Source: Thermoguttaceae bacterium (GTDB lineage: Bacteria; Planctomycetota; Planctomycetia; Pirellulales; Thermoguttaceae). From it: a stretch of 64,000 bases of DNA. Position numbers and translations under genes: made by a program. Positions 1 to 10,534 of this stretch are shown here, piece by piece (the stretch's first letter is position 1; each line of letters opens with the position of its first letter). Under the pieces are notes generated by a model. That model ran no database searches. It was not told the DNA's origin and worked only from the letters and a program-made list of their open reading frames with translations. The stretch is from NCBI GenBank assembly GCA_029975295.1, contig JARKPK010000008.1, positions 1 through 64,000 of the forward strand. The letters are read 5' to 3'.

Positions 1-3000
1 GTCGGAGGCGATGTCGAACACCGCCCCGGCGGTCGAGGCGAACGCCAGCGAATTGTTGATCGTCAGCGTGCCAGTGGTCGCGCCGTCGCCGGCATCGAGC
101 GTACCGCCGGCGTTGATGCTCACCGGCCCGGCGATCGAACCCAACCCGCCCAACGTAGCGCCGCTTTGAACGGTTACCGGACCGCCGCCGGTGGCGGAAC
201 CGGAAGTGTTGTTCGCCAGTAATGTGCCGCTAGATACAATCCACGAGAACGAGGCTGAAACATCCCCGCCGCTGACGGAGCGGTAATCGACGTCCACGAT
301 TTTCACCGTACCCGCACCGATCTTTTCGATTACGGTCTGCCCCGATCGGTGCGAAAGCGGCGTCATCACGGTGGCAAAACCACTATCGCCAGTAGTTGGT
401 GTAAACACCACAGGGCTTCCTGTCTGACCGAGGATGAGCGTATCGTCGGCCGCTCGGGCCAGCATCTTCAATCCCTGGATGTCGGAAGCGGCATCTGCAT
501 GGATGTTGATGGTGGTGCCGCGCAGGATGGCAGTTTCGGCCTGCGGGTTATCTGAAGCCACGCCGAAGGTGCCCGCCACCTGGATGCCGGAACCCAACGA
601 TCCAATTACGAAGCTCTTGCCCAATGGGGCCTCGAAAACGTTGCCGGCGACGGTTCCCGTCAGCAGGTAACCGAAGCGACCGTCGTTGCCCGTGCCTGCT
701 TGACGAATGGCCGAATAGTAAGCCGACGCCGCGAAGCCCAAGGCCTGTTGCGATGCAAAGCGGACGAAGCCCAGCGCGCCACTATCGGCCGTGCCCGAGG
801 GCAAATCGATCAACAAGTTGGAGGCTTGGACGGCCGTGCCCGACCGATTGGTTACGCCCAGGGTAATTCCATTGTTGCCGTTTACAAAGTGCTTCGGCGC
901 ATCGACTGTACCGAAGCTGGAGATGGCCGGGAAACCGGTGGCTGTGCCGGAAAGGTTGTTTCGGCCGGCCAGAACCAATTCCCCCACTTGATCGTCGGCC
1001 GTCGCATAGCCTTGAAGCACCAAAGCCTGCGAAGTGCCTTCGAAGTCGCCGGTCAGCCGCACGATGCCCGTTCCGCCGCCCGAGGCACTTGTGCCCGGTC
1101 CGGTGCCCCAAAAGACGATCGGCGTGGTGGCCGCGCCGAACACGAACTCGTTGCTCCACGTTTGATCGGCAGATTGCGGATCGAACGTCAGGCTGTTGAA
1201 CTGCGCTGTCGAAGTGATGATCGGCCCGGTTCCGGCCGAAGCAGCCCCCACGAAGCGAATATGACGCGTTCCAGAACCGCCGTTGCCCCAACCGATCGTG
1301 GTATCATTATCGACGCGCAGGCCGCCGCTCCAATTCGCGTTGTTGCCCGAAAGCACCACCAAATACTTCGAACCCTGCGCGCCGCCAAGCCCGAAGCCGA
1401 TAGTGCCTCGGCCGGTGATGTCGCCGGTGATGTTCAGCGTGCCCTGGCCCGGGCCGTTGCCGCCGTGGACACCGATCGAACCGTCGAGCGTGATCAGCCC
1501 TGCTAGGCTGGTTGAACCGGAATTGTTCGTATAGATGATCTGACCGCCCTGCGGCCCGACGTAGATGCTGTTGTTGTAAACACCGCCATTGTGAAGGATG
1601 GTGAGATTGCCGCCGAAGATTCGGACGGGAATGTTCTGGGGCAGCGCCCCAAGCGTGCCGATATCCACCTTGCCTACCAAGTCGAGTTCGGAATAGGCGT
1701 TTGCGCCGGAGTTCAATTGGACCGCGCCGCTGCCGGTAGGACCGATAAACAGTTTGCCCAACCCGGCTTTGACATCGAGCGGGGCATTGATGATCAGGGG
1801 GTTGTTGCCGTTGGCGGTGGGCGCGAAGAGGAACATATCGCTCGAACCGCTGGAAAGCGTGCCCGGACCGTTGATGATGATCCGCCCTTGCCCGGTATTG
1901 CTGCCGGTGTAGGCGCCCGCGATGATGCCGCCGGAGCCTACCGTGAACGTCGCGCCCGAGGCGATCGTCAGCGTGATCGGGTTGAAGCCCGAGTATGCGA
2001 ATGTCCGCAGCGAGTTGACCGTGGTCGAAGTGGAGATTGTTTGGTTGAACACCGCCGGCGTGGCGTCGATGTTCAGGTTCGTGGCGGCCGTGAACACGGC
2101 GGGGTTGAAGGTTGTGTTGCTTTGGGTGGTGTAAGCGGCCGTCGCGCCGGTGTAGCCGACCGGCACGAGCCGGTTGCTGCCATCCACGGTGACGAAATCG
2201 CCGGGGTTTGGCCCTACGTTGGCCAATTGGAACGTGGCCCAGCCGCCGAGCAGCCCGCCGGCGTCCAGCGTTGGCGTGCCACCGAGGACCACTCGGCCGT
2301 TGTCGCCGACATAAGTTACTGTGGGCGTCCCATTTGCTGTCGCATTCTGCGAGATGCGGATTGTGTTGGCGTCGATGATTTCCGTAACGATCGTGGATTG
2401 CGGATCGCCCGTCTGGATTCCGGAGCCACTGATTTTTTGTCCGACCATGAGATTGCTCGGCACGCCGCCGGGGAAGGCAACGACGTTGCTGCCGCTGGTG
2501 GTGGATGCTGAGGCAGTCGCCGTGCCCATCCGAATGTTGAGCCAGCCGCCTTGTTGCACAAAGTCGGGGGTGGTGATTGTCAGCGTCGCCGTGCCGGCAG
2601 CCGTGTTGACGAAGCCGAGCGTGTTGGCCCCGCGCCCAACGGTGAGCGACGCGATCGTTTGCTGATGCGTATTGCCGTCGGCCGGATGGGCGAGGTTGAG
2701 TGTGCCACCACCAATTGATCCCCCAAGAGTTACGGCCACGGTGTCCTTCAATCGATTTGCAATGCCGTTATTGTTCGCGGCCGTAGCATCGCCGATACGA
2801 AAGGTGCTGTCGCCGCGGATCGCCAGCGTTTGCAACGACGAGAAGTTGTTGCCTTGGTTCGGCGAATTGGCGTTGACAGTCGCTCCGGCATCGAGCACCG
2901 CAGAGGTCAACGCAGCCAACGTCCCGCCGCCCGCGGGGTTGGCGTTCATTTCGAAGGTGCCTCCATCGGCTACAAGTAGGCTGGTGGTGCCTGTCAGGTC

Positions 3001-6000
3001 GCCGCTGACGCCGATGCGAAGTGTGGTGCCGAGGTAGGTCCGTCGTTGTGCGGCATAGACTCCGCGAACGGTCGTCGAACCGGTATAGTTCTGAGCAGAG
3101 CCGAAAATCCACGGGTTGATGTTGTGCGTTTGGAACAGATTGGGGGTTGAGGTGTCGGGCACGATGGCGGCCGCTACCAAATCGTTGGCCCCCGTGAATA
3201 CGTTGGCCACGTTGAACGTGATCCCACCGCCCGGGGCGATGCGATACACGTTGTCGGATGGATTGATAACCAAACCCGTTGTACTGAATGTGGAATTGTT
3301 GCGGCCCGCGAGATAGACGCCCGAGGGCACATTCAGTGTTCCGCTGCCAAAATTGTTCAGGGCCAGCAGAGCGCCTTCCTCGAACAGCAGCTTGGGCATC
3401 ACGCCGGCGGCGATCGGGTCGAAGTTGAAGCTCACCATGGCCCCCTTCTGGACGGTAATCGTGTTCTGGGACCCGCCGGTGGCATTCGCATTGGCGAAAA
3501 CCGCGCCCGAACCGCGCGCGTTCACGGTTGTTACGATGAACCCACCCTCGAAACCGCTGTTATTACCGCTGATGACAAAGCCGCTGGTGGTATTCAGTGT
3601 GTTGGTGCCCAGTCCGCCGTATCGGAGCGTTACCGTGCCTGGGCCAGAAAACGAACCCGAGTAGTTGATGCTGCCGGCGTTATTGGTGCTGTAGGCTTCC
3701 CATGCACCGCCGGCGGCCGTAACGGCGATATTGCTGGTGAAAGTCGTGCTGTTGTTCGTGTTGTCAAAAACGCGGATTGCACCGCCGTCGAGTGTGATCG
3801 ACGCATTAGGAAAGATGGGAGTGGTGGAGTTCGTGTTGTTGATCTGGATGGCGCCTTCTTTGACGACCAGAGCACCGCTGAAGGTCGAGCCGGTAGCGAT
3901 GGCCACCGCGTTGGGGCCGCGCTTGGTGATGGTGAACGAGTCGCCGGGGTTGGTGGTTACGGAGCCGAGGCTGCCCGCCTCGTTGCCGCCACTGCCGACC
4001 ATCGGGCTGCCGCCGCCATCGAGAGCCAAATCGGCGTTGAGCCGCACATTGTTGAGCATTGTTCGCCCCGTGGCGGTCGAGAAGACGATGGTTCGCGCTT
4101 CGCCGTCGGCGGAGCTAAGTACCATCGAGGGGTTTGTACCCACTGATCGGGTATTGAGCACATGGGAGCCGCTACCTACGAAGAAGATGTCGCCCGTCAG
4201 GCTTGGCCAGGCGGTGGTGACGCTCGTTGATCCGTTCCCGCTCGAGTTGTTGACGAACACGCCCGCAGATGGAAGGGTGAGATTGACTCCGTGCAGGGTC
4301 AGCGTTTGGCCGCTGCCGTTGTTGAGGACTGACCCGGAGGCGAAACTGACCGGGTTCGACTGCGCGAGCTGAATGCCGCCCGTGGCAGCCGTCGGGTTGA
4401 ACGTGGCGCCCGGGGCAAAAGCGATCGCATTGGTCAGGCTAAAATTACCATTGGGATTGAGCGTTCCGCCGAAGTTGACCACGACGGGCTGAGTGCCCAA
4501 TGCGTTCTGACTATTGACTTGCAACACGCCGCCGGCAGTGGTTGACGCCGTGGCCAAATTGTCGTCGCCGAGCGTCCAGGTGGGCGTGCTGGGGCTGCCC
4601 GATGCATTGACGAGCGTCAAACGCCCCGGGCCGATCTTGGTAACGTTCGCTCCGCCCGTAATGCCGGCGAAGCCCGTGCCCGAGCCGCCCATCGTCACGT
4701 CCGACAAGAATCGCAGCGTTCGGTTGCCGGTGAAGGAGATCGACCCTTGTGTGGGCGAAGTAACGATCGTCGGGTCGAAGGTCAGTGCAGGCGTTCCCGT
4801 CGCACCGAAAATGACATCGTTATTGATGACCAAGCTGTTGTGAATAGTTCGGGCAGTCGAATCGCCGATTTGAAAACGTGTGCCGGCGCCGAAAGCCAGT
4901 GGCCCAGTGCCGAACGGCCCGCCGGTGATGGCGCCGGAGGTTACCGTACTCGACGCTGCAACGAGGATTGTCGGTCCGCCGGTAAAGGTCGTGCCGGAGG
5001 TGAATGTGCCGTTGGCGCCGTCAAAACGAACTTGCCCCGAGCCGTTGATCGTCAGCGCCGGGTTGTTCGTGCCCGCCTGTAATGAGCCGACTGAAACGCC
5101 GAAGCCGCCCGCAGGAGCAAGGGCGGTATCGATGGTCAACGTGCGGCCCGGCGCGTCTGCGGCGAACACTCCCGGGCCCTTCAGCCAGAGGTAGCCCGAA
5201 CCAGCGCCGGAAACATTGATCACGCGGTCGCCCACAATGGAAAGCCCGCTTGCAAAATCAAACGTAACGTTGCCCGAGCTGTTGATTGCAATCGCCGCAT
5301 CCTCGCCCAAAGCCAGCGCGCTCTGGAGAGTGATTGCACCAGTTGCGTTTTGCGTAATGGTCAACGAGCCGCCCGCGGAGAGAGTTATCCCGTTCTGAAT
5401 GGTAACGGCGCCGCTCGAGTTCTGCGTGATCTCCAGTCCGCCGCCGGTGTTGATCGTCATTCCGCCGGCGAAGACGGCCGGAGCGGTATTGTCTTGAAGG
5501 ATCGACAGAACGCCGCCGCTGATCGCTTGGCCCGAATTGAACTGCACCCCGGCGCCTCCAACGCCGTTGAATCGCAGGGTCGGCCCGCCGGTAATCACTG
5601 CCGCGGCCATAGGCGTGAAGGTGAGCTTTCGGCCGCTGCTGGTGCTGTGGACGAACGTCGTGGTGAATGGGCCGGCGATCTCCAAGGGATTGGTTACCGT
5701 GCGATCCGCGCTGGTGTCCGGCCGGAGTGTGCCGCCAGAGAGGGTCAGCGTTCCGGAACCGAACGGACCATTGCCGCCGCTGCTGTTGTTGGCGACAACG
5801 ATGGTGCCGCCACGAGTCGTAACTCCACCCGCGAACGAATTCACCGCGTTGAAAATGAACACTCCGTTCGTCGTGCTGTTGACGATCAATTGCGGGACGT
5901 TCGTCCCGGTGGAAATATTGCCGATTACGTTATTCGTGCCCGAGCCGGCTAGGGTCAGGGTTTGATTCGCATCGGTTCCCCCGAGTGGCCCCGAAATGTT

Positions 6001-6969
6001 GACCGCCGCGCCGCCGTTGTTCAATTCGAGCGTGCGGTTCGCGCCCACCGGACCGGAAACAGTCAGCCCGCCGCTAAAAGTAACTGCCGAAGGAGCCGAT
6101 CCGACATTGACTGTCAAGTTGCCGCCAAGAGTCAGCGGGTTGGTTGCAAAGATCAATCCGGCATTGTTCGTGTTGCTGATCGCCGAATCGGCGGCCACGA
6201 GCATGTTCGCGCCGTTGAATGTCAGGGTAAAGCCGTTGAACGTCGTGTTCCCAAAGGCCACCGTGCCGCTGATTGTCAAGTCGTTCGAGATCGTGCGATT
6301 GCCGCCCGCCCCGGTGGCCGACGAGGTGATGTTGCCTCCCAACAAAGTCAGGGGGCCTAAGCCGAATGCACTGTTGTTGCCGATTTGGATGATCCCGTTG
6401 GTAACCTTCACTCCGCCGAAACCGGTGTTCGCCGCCGAAAGACGGATCGTCCCCGAGCCGGCCAGCGTGAGCAGATTGTTGATGGCCACCGATCCGGTAA
6501 CATTCATCAGCCCAGTGCCGTTGTTGGCCCAAGTCTGATCGGCCATCGTGATCAGGGCACTGCCGATCGTCGTCGCTCCGGCATCCGACGTGCCCAGAAT
6601 GCCGCCGCTGCCCAGCGAAAGGGTTCCGCCGCTGAGCGTCAGCGCGCCGCTCATCCGGTTGACGATGCCCTCGGGCGCGAGGGTTCCGGCAACCGTTACC
6701 GTGTAGGCCGTCGTGGCGTCCACGCCCACTGTGCCCGCAGTGAAGACGGCTGTTTCGCCGTCGGTCCACGCGACGGTGGGCACATCGCCGTCGATCGACG
6801 AGGACCAGTTCGCCGTGGATAGATCCCAAGTGCCCGATGGCGCCGCCCCAGTGCCGGGAGAACTGCCGTCGATGTCCCAATACACGTCGGCCTGAGCAAT
6901 CGAAGCGATAACCGAACTGAGCAACAGGCCCAGCGACAAACACAACTTGCGGCTCAAGAGCACTTTCAT
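1..6969 (-). CDS. giant autotransporter-associated beta-strand repeat protein, 3' end cut by window
   Basis: An uninterrupted reading frame of 2323 codons runs from an ATG at 6969 off the left edge; I checked the frame at the start, near 5000, near 3000 and at position 1. The start is preceded by GGAGTG with 7 nt spacing. The first 27 residues form a signal peptide (MKVLLSRKL, then a Leu/Ser-rich core ending SIAQA). The rest is a Gly/Asn/Thr/Ser-rich solenoid with many short units such as LTLSGGTL, GTLTLSGG, LTINGSGQV and VVKEGAIQINN. This is typical of PATR/autotransporter-associated beta-strand repeats, which build extracellular beta-helices. The likely role is a very large secreted or surface adhesin-like protein. 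The C-terminus is outside the window, so its anchor (PEP-CTERM, autotransporter barrel or other) is unknown. No cysteine-rich or catalytic domain was noticed. The family call is confident; the function is inference. Confidence 0.9.
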   Translation of the reverse strand, partial: MKVLLSRKLCLSLGLLLSSVIASIAQADVYWDIDGSSPGTGAAPSGTWDLSTANWSSSIDGDVPTVAWTDGETAVFTAGTVGVDATTAYTVTVAGTLAPEGIVNRMSGALTLSGGTLSLGSGGILGTSDAGATTIGSALITMADQTWANNGTGLMNVTGSVAINNLLTLAGSGTIRLSAANTGFGGVKVTNGIIQIGNNSAFGLGPLTLLGGNITSSATGAGGNRTISNDLTISGTVAFGNTTFNGFTLTFNGANMLVAADSAISNTNNAGLIFATNPLTLGGNLTVNVGSAPSAVTFSGGLTVSGPVGANRTLELNNGGAAVNISGPLGGTDANQTLTLAGSGTNNVIGNISTGTNVPQLIVNSTTNGVFIFNAVNSFAGGVTTRGGTIVVANNSSGGNGPFGSGTLTLSGGTLRPDTSADRTVTNPLEIAGPFTTTFVHSTSSGRKLTFTPMAAAVITGGPTLRFNGVGGAGVQFNSGQAISGGVLSILQDNTAPAVFAGGMTINTGGGLEITQNSSGAVTIQNGITLSAGGSLTITQNATGAITLQSALALGEDAAIAINSSGNVTFDFASGLSIVGDRVINVSGAGSGYLWLKGPGVFAADAPGRTLTIDTALAPAGGFGVSVGSLQAGTNNPALTINGSGQVRFDGANGTFTSGTTFTGGPTILVAASSTVTSGAITGGPFGTGPLAFGAGTRFQIGDSTARTIHNSLVINNDVIFGATGTPALTFDPTIVTSPTQGSISFTGNRTLRFLSDVTMGGSGTGFAGITGGANVTKIGPGRLTLVNASGSPSTPTWTLGDDNLATASTTAGGVLQVNSQNALGTQPVVVNFGGTLNPNGNFSLTNAIAFAPGATFNPTAATGGIQLAQSNPVSFASGSVLNNGSGQTLTLHGVNLTLPSAGVFVNNSSGNGSTSVTTAWPSLTGDIFFVGSGSHVLNTRSVGTNPSMVLSSADGEARTIVFSTATGRTMLNNVRLNADLALDGGGSPMVGSGGNEAGSLGSVTTNPGDSFTITKRGPNAVAIATGSTFSGALVVKEGAIQINNTNSTTPIFPNASITLDGGAIRVFDNTNNSTTFTSNIAVTAAGGAWEAYSTNNAGSINYSGSFSGPGTVTLRYGGLGTNTLNTTSGFVISGNNSGFEGGFIVTTVNARGSGAVFANANATGGSQNTITVQKGAMVSFNFDPIAAGVMPKLLFEEGALLALNNFGSGTLNVPSGVYLAGRNNSTFSTTGLVINPSDNVYRIAPGGGITFNVANVFTGANDLVAAAIVPDTSTPNLFQTHNINPWIFGSAQNYTGSTTVRGVYAAQRRTYLGTTLRIGVSGDLTGTTSLLVADGGTFEMNANPAGGGTLAALTSAVLDAGATVNANSPNQGNNFSSLQTLAIRGDSTFRIGDATAANNNGIANRLKDTVAVTLGGSIGGGTLNLAHPADGNTHQQTIASLTVGRGANTLGFVNTAAGTATLTITTPDFVQQGGWLNIRMGTATASASTTSGSNVVAFPGGVPSNLMVGQKISGSGIQTGDPQSTIVTEIIDANTIRISQNATANGTPTVTYVGDNGRVVLGGTPTLDAGGLLGGWATFQLANVGPNPGDFVTVDGSNRLVPVGYTGATAAYTTQSNTTFNPAVFTAATNLNIDATPAVFNQTISTSTTVNSLRTFAYSGFNPITLTIASGATFTVGSGGIIAGAYTGSNTGQGRIIINGPGTLSSGSSDMFLFAPTANGNNPLIINAPLDVKAGLGKLFIGPTGSGAVQLNSGANAYSELDLVGKVDIGTLGALPQNIPVRIFGGNLTILHNGGVYNNSIYVGPQGGQIIYTNNSGSTSLAGLITLDGSIGVHGGNGPGQGTLNITGDITGRGTIGFGLGGAQGSKYLVVLSGNNANWSGGLRVDNDTTIGWGNGGSGTRHIRFVGAASAGTGPIITSTAQFNSLTFDPQSADQTWSNEFVFGAATTPIVFWGTGPGTSASGGGTGIVRLTGDFEGTSQALVLQGYATADDQVGELVLAGRNNLSGTATGFPAISSFGTVDAPKHFVNGNNGITLGVTNRSGTAVQASNLLIDLPSGTADSGALGFVRFASQQALGFAASAYYSAIRQAGTGNDGRFGYLLTGTVAGNVFEAPLGKSFVIGSLGSGIQVAGTFGVASDNPQAETAILRGTTINIHADAASDIQGLKMLARAADDTLILGQTGSPVVFTPTTGDSGFATVMTPLSHRSGQTVIEKIGAGTVKIVDVDYRSVSGGDVSASFSWIVSSGTLLANNTSGSATGGGPVTVQSGATLGGLGSIAGPVSINAGGTLDAGDGATTGTLTINNSLAFASTAGAVFDIASD

Positions 6970-8052
6970 TATGTCACTCCGATTCGTTGTTCTGGCAGAT
7001 TACTTGGTCGATATCGAAGGAGCGAAAGCTGAATCCCAACGACGAGGACGCGCATCGCCCGGCAGCCCCGGAACTCGGCGTCTCGATCCTCTTGCAGTCA
7101 TAGTAGCTCGATTCGCCGCAAGGCACTCTCAGTCGAACCGGGTTGGCAGCAGCAGGGCGCGACCCTCACCGAGCGCTGGCGAGCAGGAGCCCCAGGGCTT
7201 CGGAGGAGACGCCGGGGCGTCCGACGCCATGCCATATTGGCATCGACGTCGAAAATGCGTCACTCAGGGAGTCCGAGAACGAGGCTCGCAGGCCTGCTCG
7301 CAGACTCTCGCTGTTCCGTCAAGGGAGGCAACAACAGCGAGCAAGAGAATATGGCTTTCATGAGGGGTGGCGTGGGAGTCCCGGCTGCGTCCTTCCGAAA
7401 CCGCGCAACTTCTGCTTTTCCGCCACCTCTATCGCCCGCTGCGGTGCGCCGCCCATCGGCCCGGTGATTCGCTGCGGCGCCACGTCGAGCTGTTGTCGAT
7501 TGAACCGCGGCTCGCCGTCGCTGATCAACCCGAGTAAGCTGCCTCGTTAATTAAATAAAAGATGTGGAGGCCAGTGCAGAAACATACTCTCACAACGATT
7601 CTATTCGAGCGATTGCGACCGTCAAGAAAAACGCCGGGGAAATAGTCGTTCGTTGAACGGAGTTCGTGGTTTGCACGGTTTTTGTCCATGGAACCGCGAT
7701 CGTGTTTGGTTATCGGCGGTTGCTCAACCAAAGGGCGATTTTCCGCACTGTCCGGAGTTGGTTCGACGGAAGTCGAACATGCCAGCGTAAGACCGAACTG
7801 AAAGGGCAATTGCCTTGTCCACCGATCAACCAGGGCGTTGACTGGCCGCGGCCGTCGCTTGGCGATATGATGCTTGGCGGGAACCGGCGCACCGAGTCGG
7901 TTGGCGCCTCGGGCCGGCGGGTTGGAGTAATAGGCATGAGGCGGGGAACCCACCGGGGAGGAACGGGTCGCAGTGAGGGCTTCGCCCGATGAGCGATTCG
8001 TCTAAGAGAAATTGTTCCGAAGAAACGAGATGATTGCAGGAGGGAAAAGACC
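6970..8052. other. 1.1 kb non-coding region with clustered hairpins
   Basis: No convincing gene lies between the giant repeat protein (-) and the aldo/keto reductase (+); the short frames here are Arg/Gly/Pro-rich with no recognisable fold. An AT-rich patch sits at 7547-7560. The right part holds several inverted repeats: TTTGGTT/AACCAAA at 7705-7711 and 7726-7732; GTTCGAC-GGAA-GTCGAAC at 7761-7778, with a GNRA-type loop; the palindrome GGCAATTGCC at 7805-7814; GGCGC/GCGCC at 7886-7890 and 7904-7908; and GGGC-TTC-GCCC at 7977-7987. These could be a structured 5' leader of the downstream gene, or chance in GC-rich DNA. I could not match them to a known riboswitch class. Confidence 0.4.
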
Positions 8053-8931
8053 ATGACTCGTTGGACCCGACGCGATTTCATCGCCAATTCCGCGGCCGCC
8101 CTGGCCGGCGCGGCCGCTCTCCGCGGAGCAGTGCCCGCCCTGGCGGCTGAGGTCGCGCCCGTCAGGGTGCGGAGCGGAACCGATGTCGTGCGCTTAGGTT
8201 CGAGCGGAATCGCAACGTCCGTGCTGGGTATCGGTTCGGGCACGCGCGGCGGCAGCGAACAGCGCGGGCTGGGCCCCGACGGCGTCGTCCGCTTGGTGCG
8301 CGAGGCCTTCGACCTGGGCATTCGCTACATCGACACGGCCGACAATTACAGAACGCACTCGCTGCTCGCCCCGGCGATCAAGCAATTGCCGCGCGACAAG
8401 GTGTTTCTGTTGACCAAAACCCCGGCCAAGAATGCGGAGAAAGCCCGCGACGACATCGAACGCTATCGCCGCGAGTTGGGCGTGGAGACGCTTGATGCCG
8501 TGTTGATGCATTGCATGAGGAACAAAGGCTGGCCGCAAGACATGCGGCCCGTGCGCGACGTGCTGCTTGAGGCCAAACGAAAGGGTCAGGTGCGAGCCGT
8601 CGGCGTCTCGTGCCATGGCTGGGATCCGCTGGTCGATTCGGTCGACTGCCCCGATCTCGATGCCCACTTGGTCCGCATCAATCACGCGGGCAAAGTCATG
8701 GACGCCGAACCGGAAAAGGTTTCGGAACAGATGAAGAAGATGTTCCAAAAAGGGCGCGGCATCATCGGAATGAAGATTTACGGCGAAGGAGCGTTCAAGA
8801 CGCGAGAAGAACGGTTGGCCTCGCTCAAGTACGTGCTGGGCTTGGGCTGCGTCCACTGTTTTACAATTGGTTTTTCGAGCGTGGATCAGATCAAAGAAAC
8901 GCTTGAACTGATCAAAGAAGCGACCGCATAA
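8053..8931 (+). CDS. Tat-exported aldo/keto reductase family protein
   Basis: This 292-aa NAD(P)H-dependent oxidoreductase of the aldo/keto reductase superfamily is predicted to be exported folded by the Tat system. The N-terminus has a twin-arginine signal (TRRDFI at residues 5-10, then an Ala-rich core to about 32). The TIM-barrel catalytic tetrad is visible as Asp94 (in YIDTADNY), Tyr99, Lys122 (LLTK) and His153 (VLMHC). The ATG is preceded by AGGAGGG with 8 nt spacing, the best Shine-Dalgarno in this part of the window. The protein is slightly shorter than typical cytosolic members (about 310-330 aa). The substrate is unknown. The next gene downstream is another exported protein on the same strand, 158 nt away, so they may be co-transcribed. 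Confidence 0.9.
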   Translation: MTRWTRRDFIANSAAALAGAAALRGAVPALAAEVAPVRVRSGTDVVRLGSSGIATSVLGIGSGTRGGSEQRGLGPDGVVRLVREAFDLGIRYIDTADNYRTHSLLAPAIKQLPRDKVFLLTKTPAKNAEKARDDIERYRRELGVETLDAVLMHCMRNKGWPQDMRPVRDVLLEAKRKGQVRAVGVSCHGWDPLVDSVDCPDLDAHLVRINHAGKVMDAEPEKVSEQMKKMFQKGRGIIGMKIYGEGAFKTREERLASLKYVLGLGCVHCFTIGFSSVDQIKETLELIKEATA

Positions 8932-9089
8932 GTCAGAAGTAGTTCGCCCGGCTGCGCGTGGCTGCAACGGGCCGCGCTAATGCCGCCGAGCATCGCTCTT
9001 TTCGTTCCCAAGCCGGAACGCCCATGCTTGATACTTGATGCGGGGCGGTGGGTTTCAGGCTCTTGTTCCAAGTTGTCGGGGGATATGGC

Positions 9090-10358
9090 GTGGCTCTGAT
9101 CTCGCGTCGGCAGGCATTGGTTTCCGCGGTCGCGTGCGCCTCGGCCGCAACGGGGTTGTCTGGGCGTCGGGTGTGGGCTGCTCGTGCTCCGCGCCCGACG
9201 ATCACGCTCATTTCCGGCTGGCAGGCGGTGAACATCGGCGACATCGCCCACACGCCGGGCGTGCTGAACCTGATGGACCATTACTTGCCCGATGCCCGCG
9301 TGCTGTTGTGGCCGGGCGGGCGACTGGATCACGGCGCCGAGGAGCTTCTGAAGGCCAACCACCCGCAGGTGACGATCGCCGCCGACACCGAGCAGATTTT
9401 CCGCGAAAGCGATTTGCTGTTGCACGGCTCTGGGCCGTCGGTCGTGCGCGCCGATCGGCTGGCCCAATGGTTCAAGGCCACGGGCAAGCCGTATGGCATC
9501 TACGGCGTGACCGTCAGCGAACCGCAGGCCATCGCCGAGGTGCTTCGCAACGCGCGGTTTGTTTTCACGCGCGAAACCGCGTCGATCAAGCGAATTCGAG
9601 AGGCCGGCGTCGAAGGCCCCGAACTGGGCTTCGGGCCCGACGGCACTTTCGCCCTGAAGATGCGCAACGACGAGGCCGCGCGGCAGTTCCTTGCCGCACA
9701 CCGGCTGGAGCCGGGCAAGTTCATTTGCGTCGTGCCGCGGCTGCGCTACACGCCCTATCACAAGATTCGGAAGATCACCGATCCGGCCGCGCTCGAACAA
9801 TGGAAGAAGAAAGACGAGCACAACGAGCGTTTCGCCGAAGTCGATCACGCCAAAGCCCGTGCGGCGATGGTCCGTTGGGTGCGGGCCACCGGCGGCAAAG
9901 TGTTGATTGTTCCGGAGATGACCTATCAACTCGAAATCATGCAGCCGCTGTTGGTCGATCCGTTGCCCGACGATGTGCGCGGCCAAGTGGTCCGCCGCAA
10001 GGATTACTGGCTGCCCGACGAGGCCGCTTCGACCTATGCCCAGGCGGCGGCCGTGCTGAGTTTCGAATGCCATTCGCCGATCATCGCCGCGGCCGTGGGA
10101 ACGCCCGCCTTCTACTTGCGTCAGCCCGAAGACACGATCAAGGGCCAAATGTACTACGACTTGGGCCTGAATGACTGGGTGTTCGAAATCGACCAGACCG
10201 ACGGGGCCGCGATCGCCGAGCGGTTGATGAAGGTGGAAAACGACCGCACGGCCGCCCGAGCCTACTTGGCGGCGGCCATGAAACGGGCGGAAGAACGTTT
10301 TGAAGCTTGCTGGAAGACGATCGCCGGCTGTCTGTCCGCCGCAGTCCGCTCGAAATGA
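9090..10358 (+). CDS. exported polysaccharide pyruvyl transferase-like protein
   Basis: The 422-aa protein begins at a GTG preceded by GGGGGA 7 nt upstream and opens with a Tat-like signal (SRRQALVSAV, then an Ala-rich core). A GTG at 9048 would add 14 residues but would bury the signal. After the signal come LISGWQAVNIGDIAHTPG and an LLHGSGPS-like loop. A glycosyltransferase-B-like layout follows (FTRETASIK, a mid-chain VVPRLRYTP, and a C-terminal SFECHSPIIAAAVGTPA). This matches the polysaccharide pyruvyl transferase superfamily, whose members add pyruvyl ketals to sugars, although bacterial exported paralogues may do other chemistry. It follows the aldo/keto reductase on the same strand. 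The family assignment is moderately confident; the reaction is not established. Confidence 0.75.
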   Translation: MALISRRQALVSAVACASAATGLSGRRVWAARAPRPTITLISGWQAVNIGDIAHTPGVLNLMDHYLPDARVLLWPGGRLDHGAEELLKANHPQVTIAADTEQIFRESDLLLHGSGPSVVRADRLAQWFKATGKPYGIYGVTVSEPQAIAEVLRNARFVFTRETASIKRIREAGVEGPELGFGPDGTFALKMRNDEAARQFLAAHRLEPGKFICVVPRLRYTPYHKIRKITDPAALEQWKKKDEHNERFAEVDHAKARAAMVRWVRATGGKVLIVPEMTYQLEIMQPLLVDPLPDDVRGQVVRRKDYWLPDEAASTYAQAAAVLSFECHSPIIAAAVGTPAFYLRQPEDTIKGQMYYDLGLNDWVFEIDQTDGAAIAERLMKVENDRTAARAYLAAAMKRAEERFEACWKTIAGCLSAAVRSK

Positions 10359-10534
10359 ATCCGCCTAAAGAAACCGCGGAAGAGGAAAAGCGGCCGTCAC
10401 TTGCGCGGCGAGCGATCGACCGCTTCGCTGCGCCCAGTGCCGCTTTCGCCAGGTTCTTTGTGCTATGCGGCGTCCCTGTTTTTTCGACCGGGGGTGGGAT
10501 GATTGTTCGGCTTAGAACTCCACCGGGCGCGGCG

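Noticed and set aside
7921..7990. Possible known riboswitch (cobalamin, c-di-GMP or molybdenum cofactor) upstream of the aldo/keto reductase
   Set aside because: Conserved core sequences of these classes were not found; only hairpins are visible.
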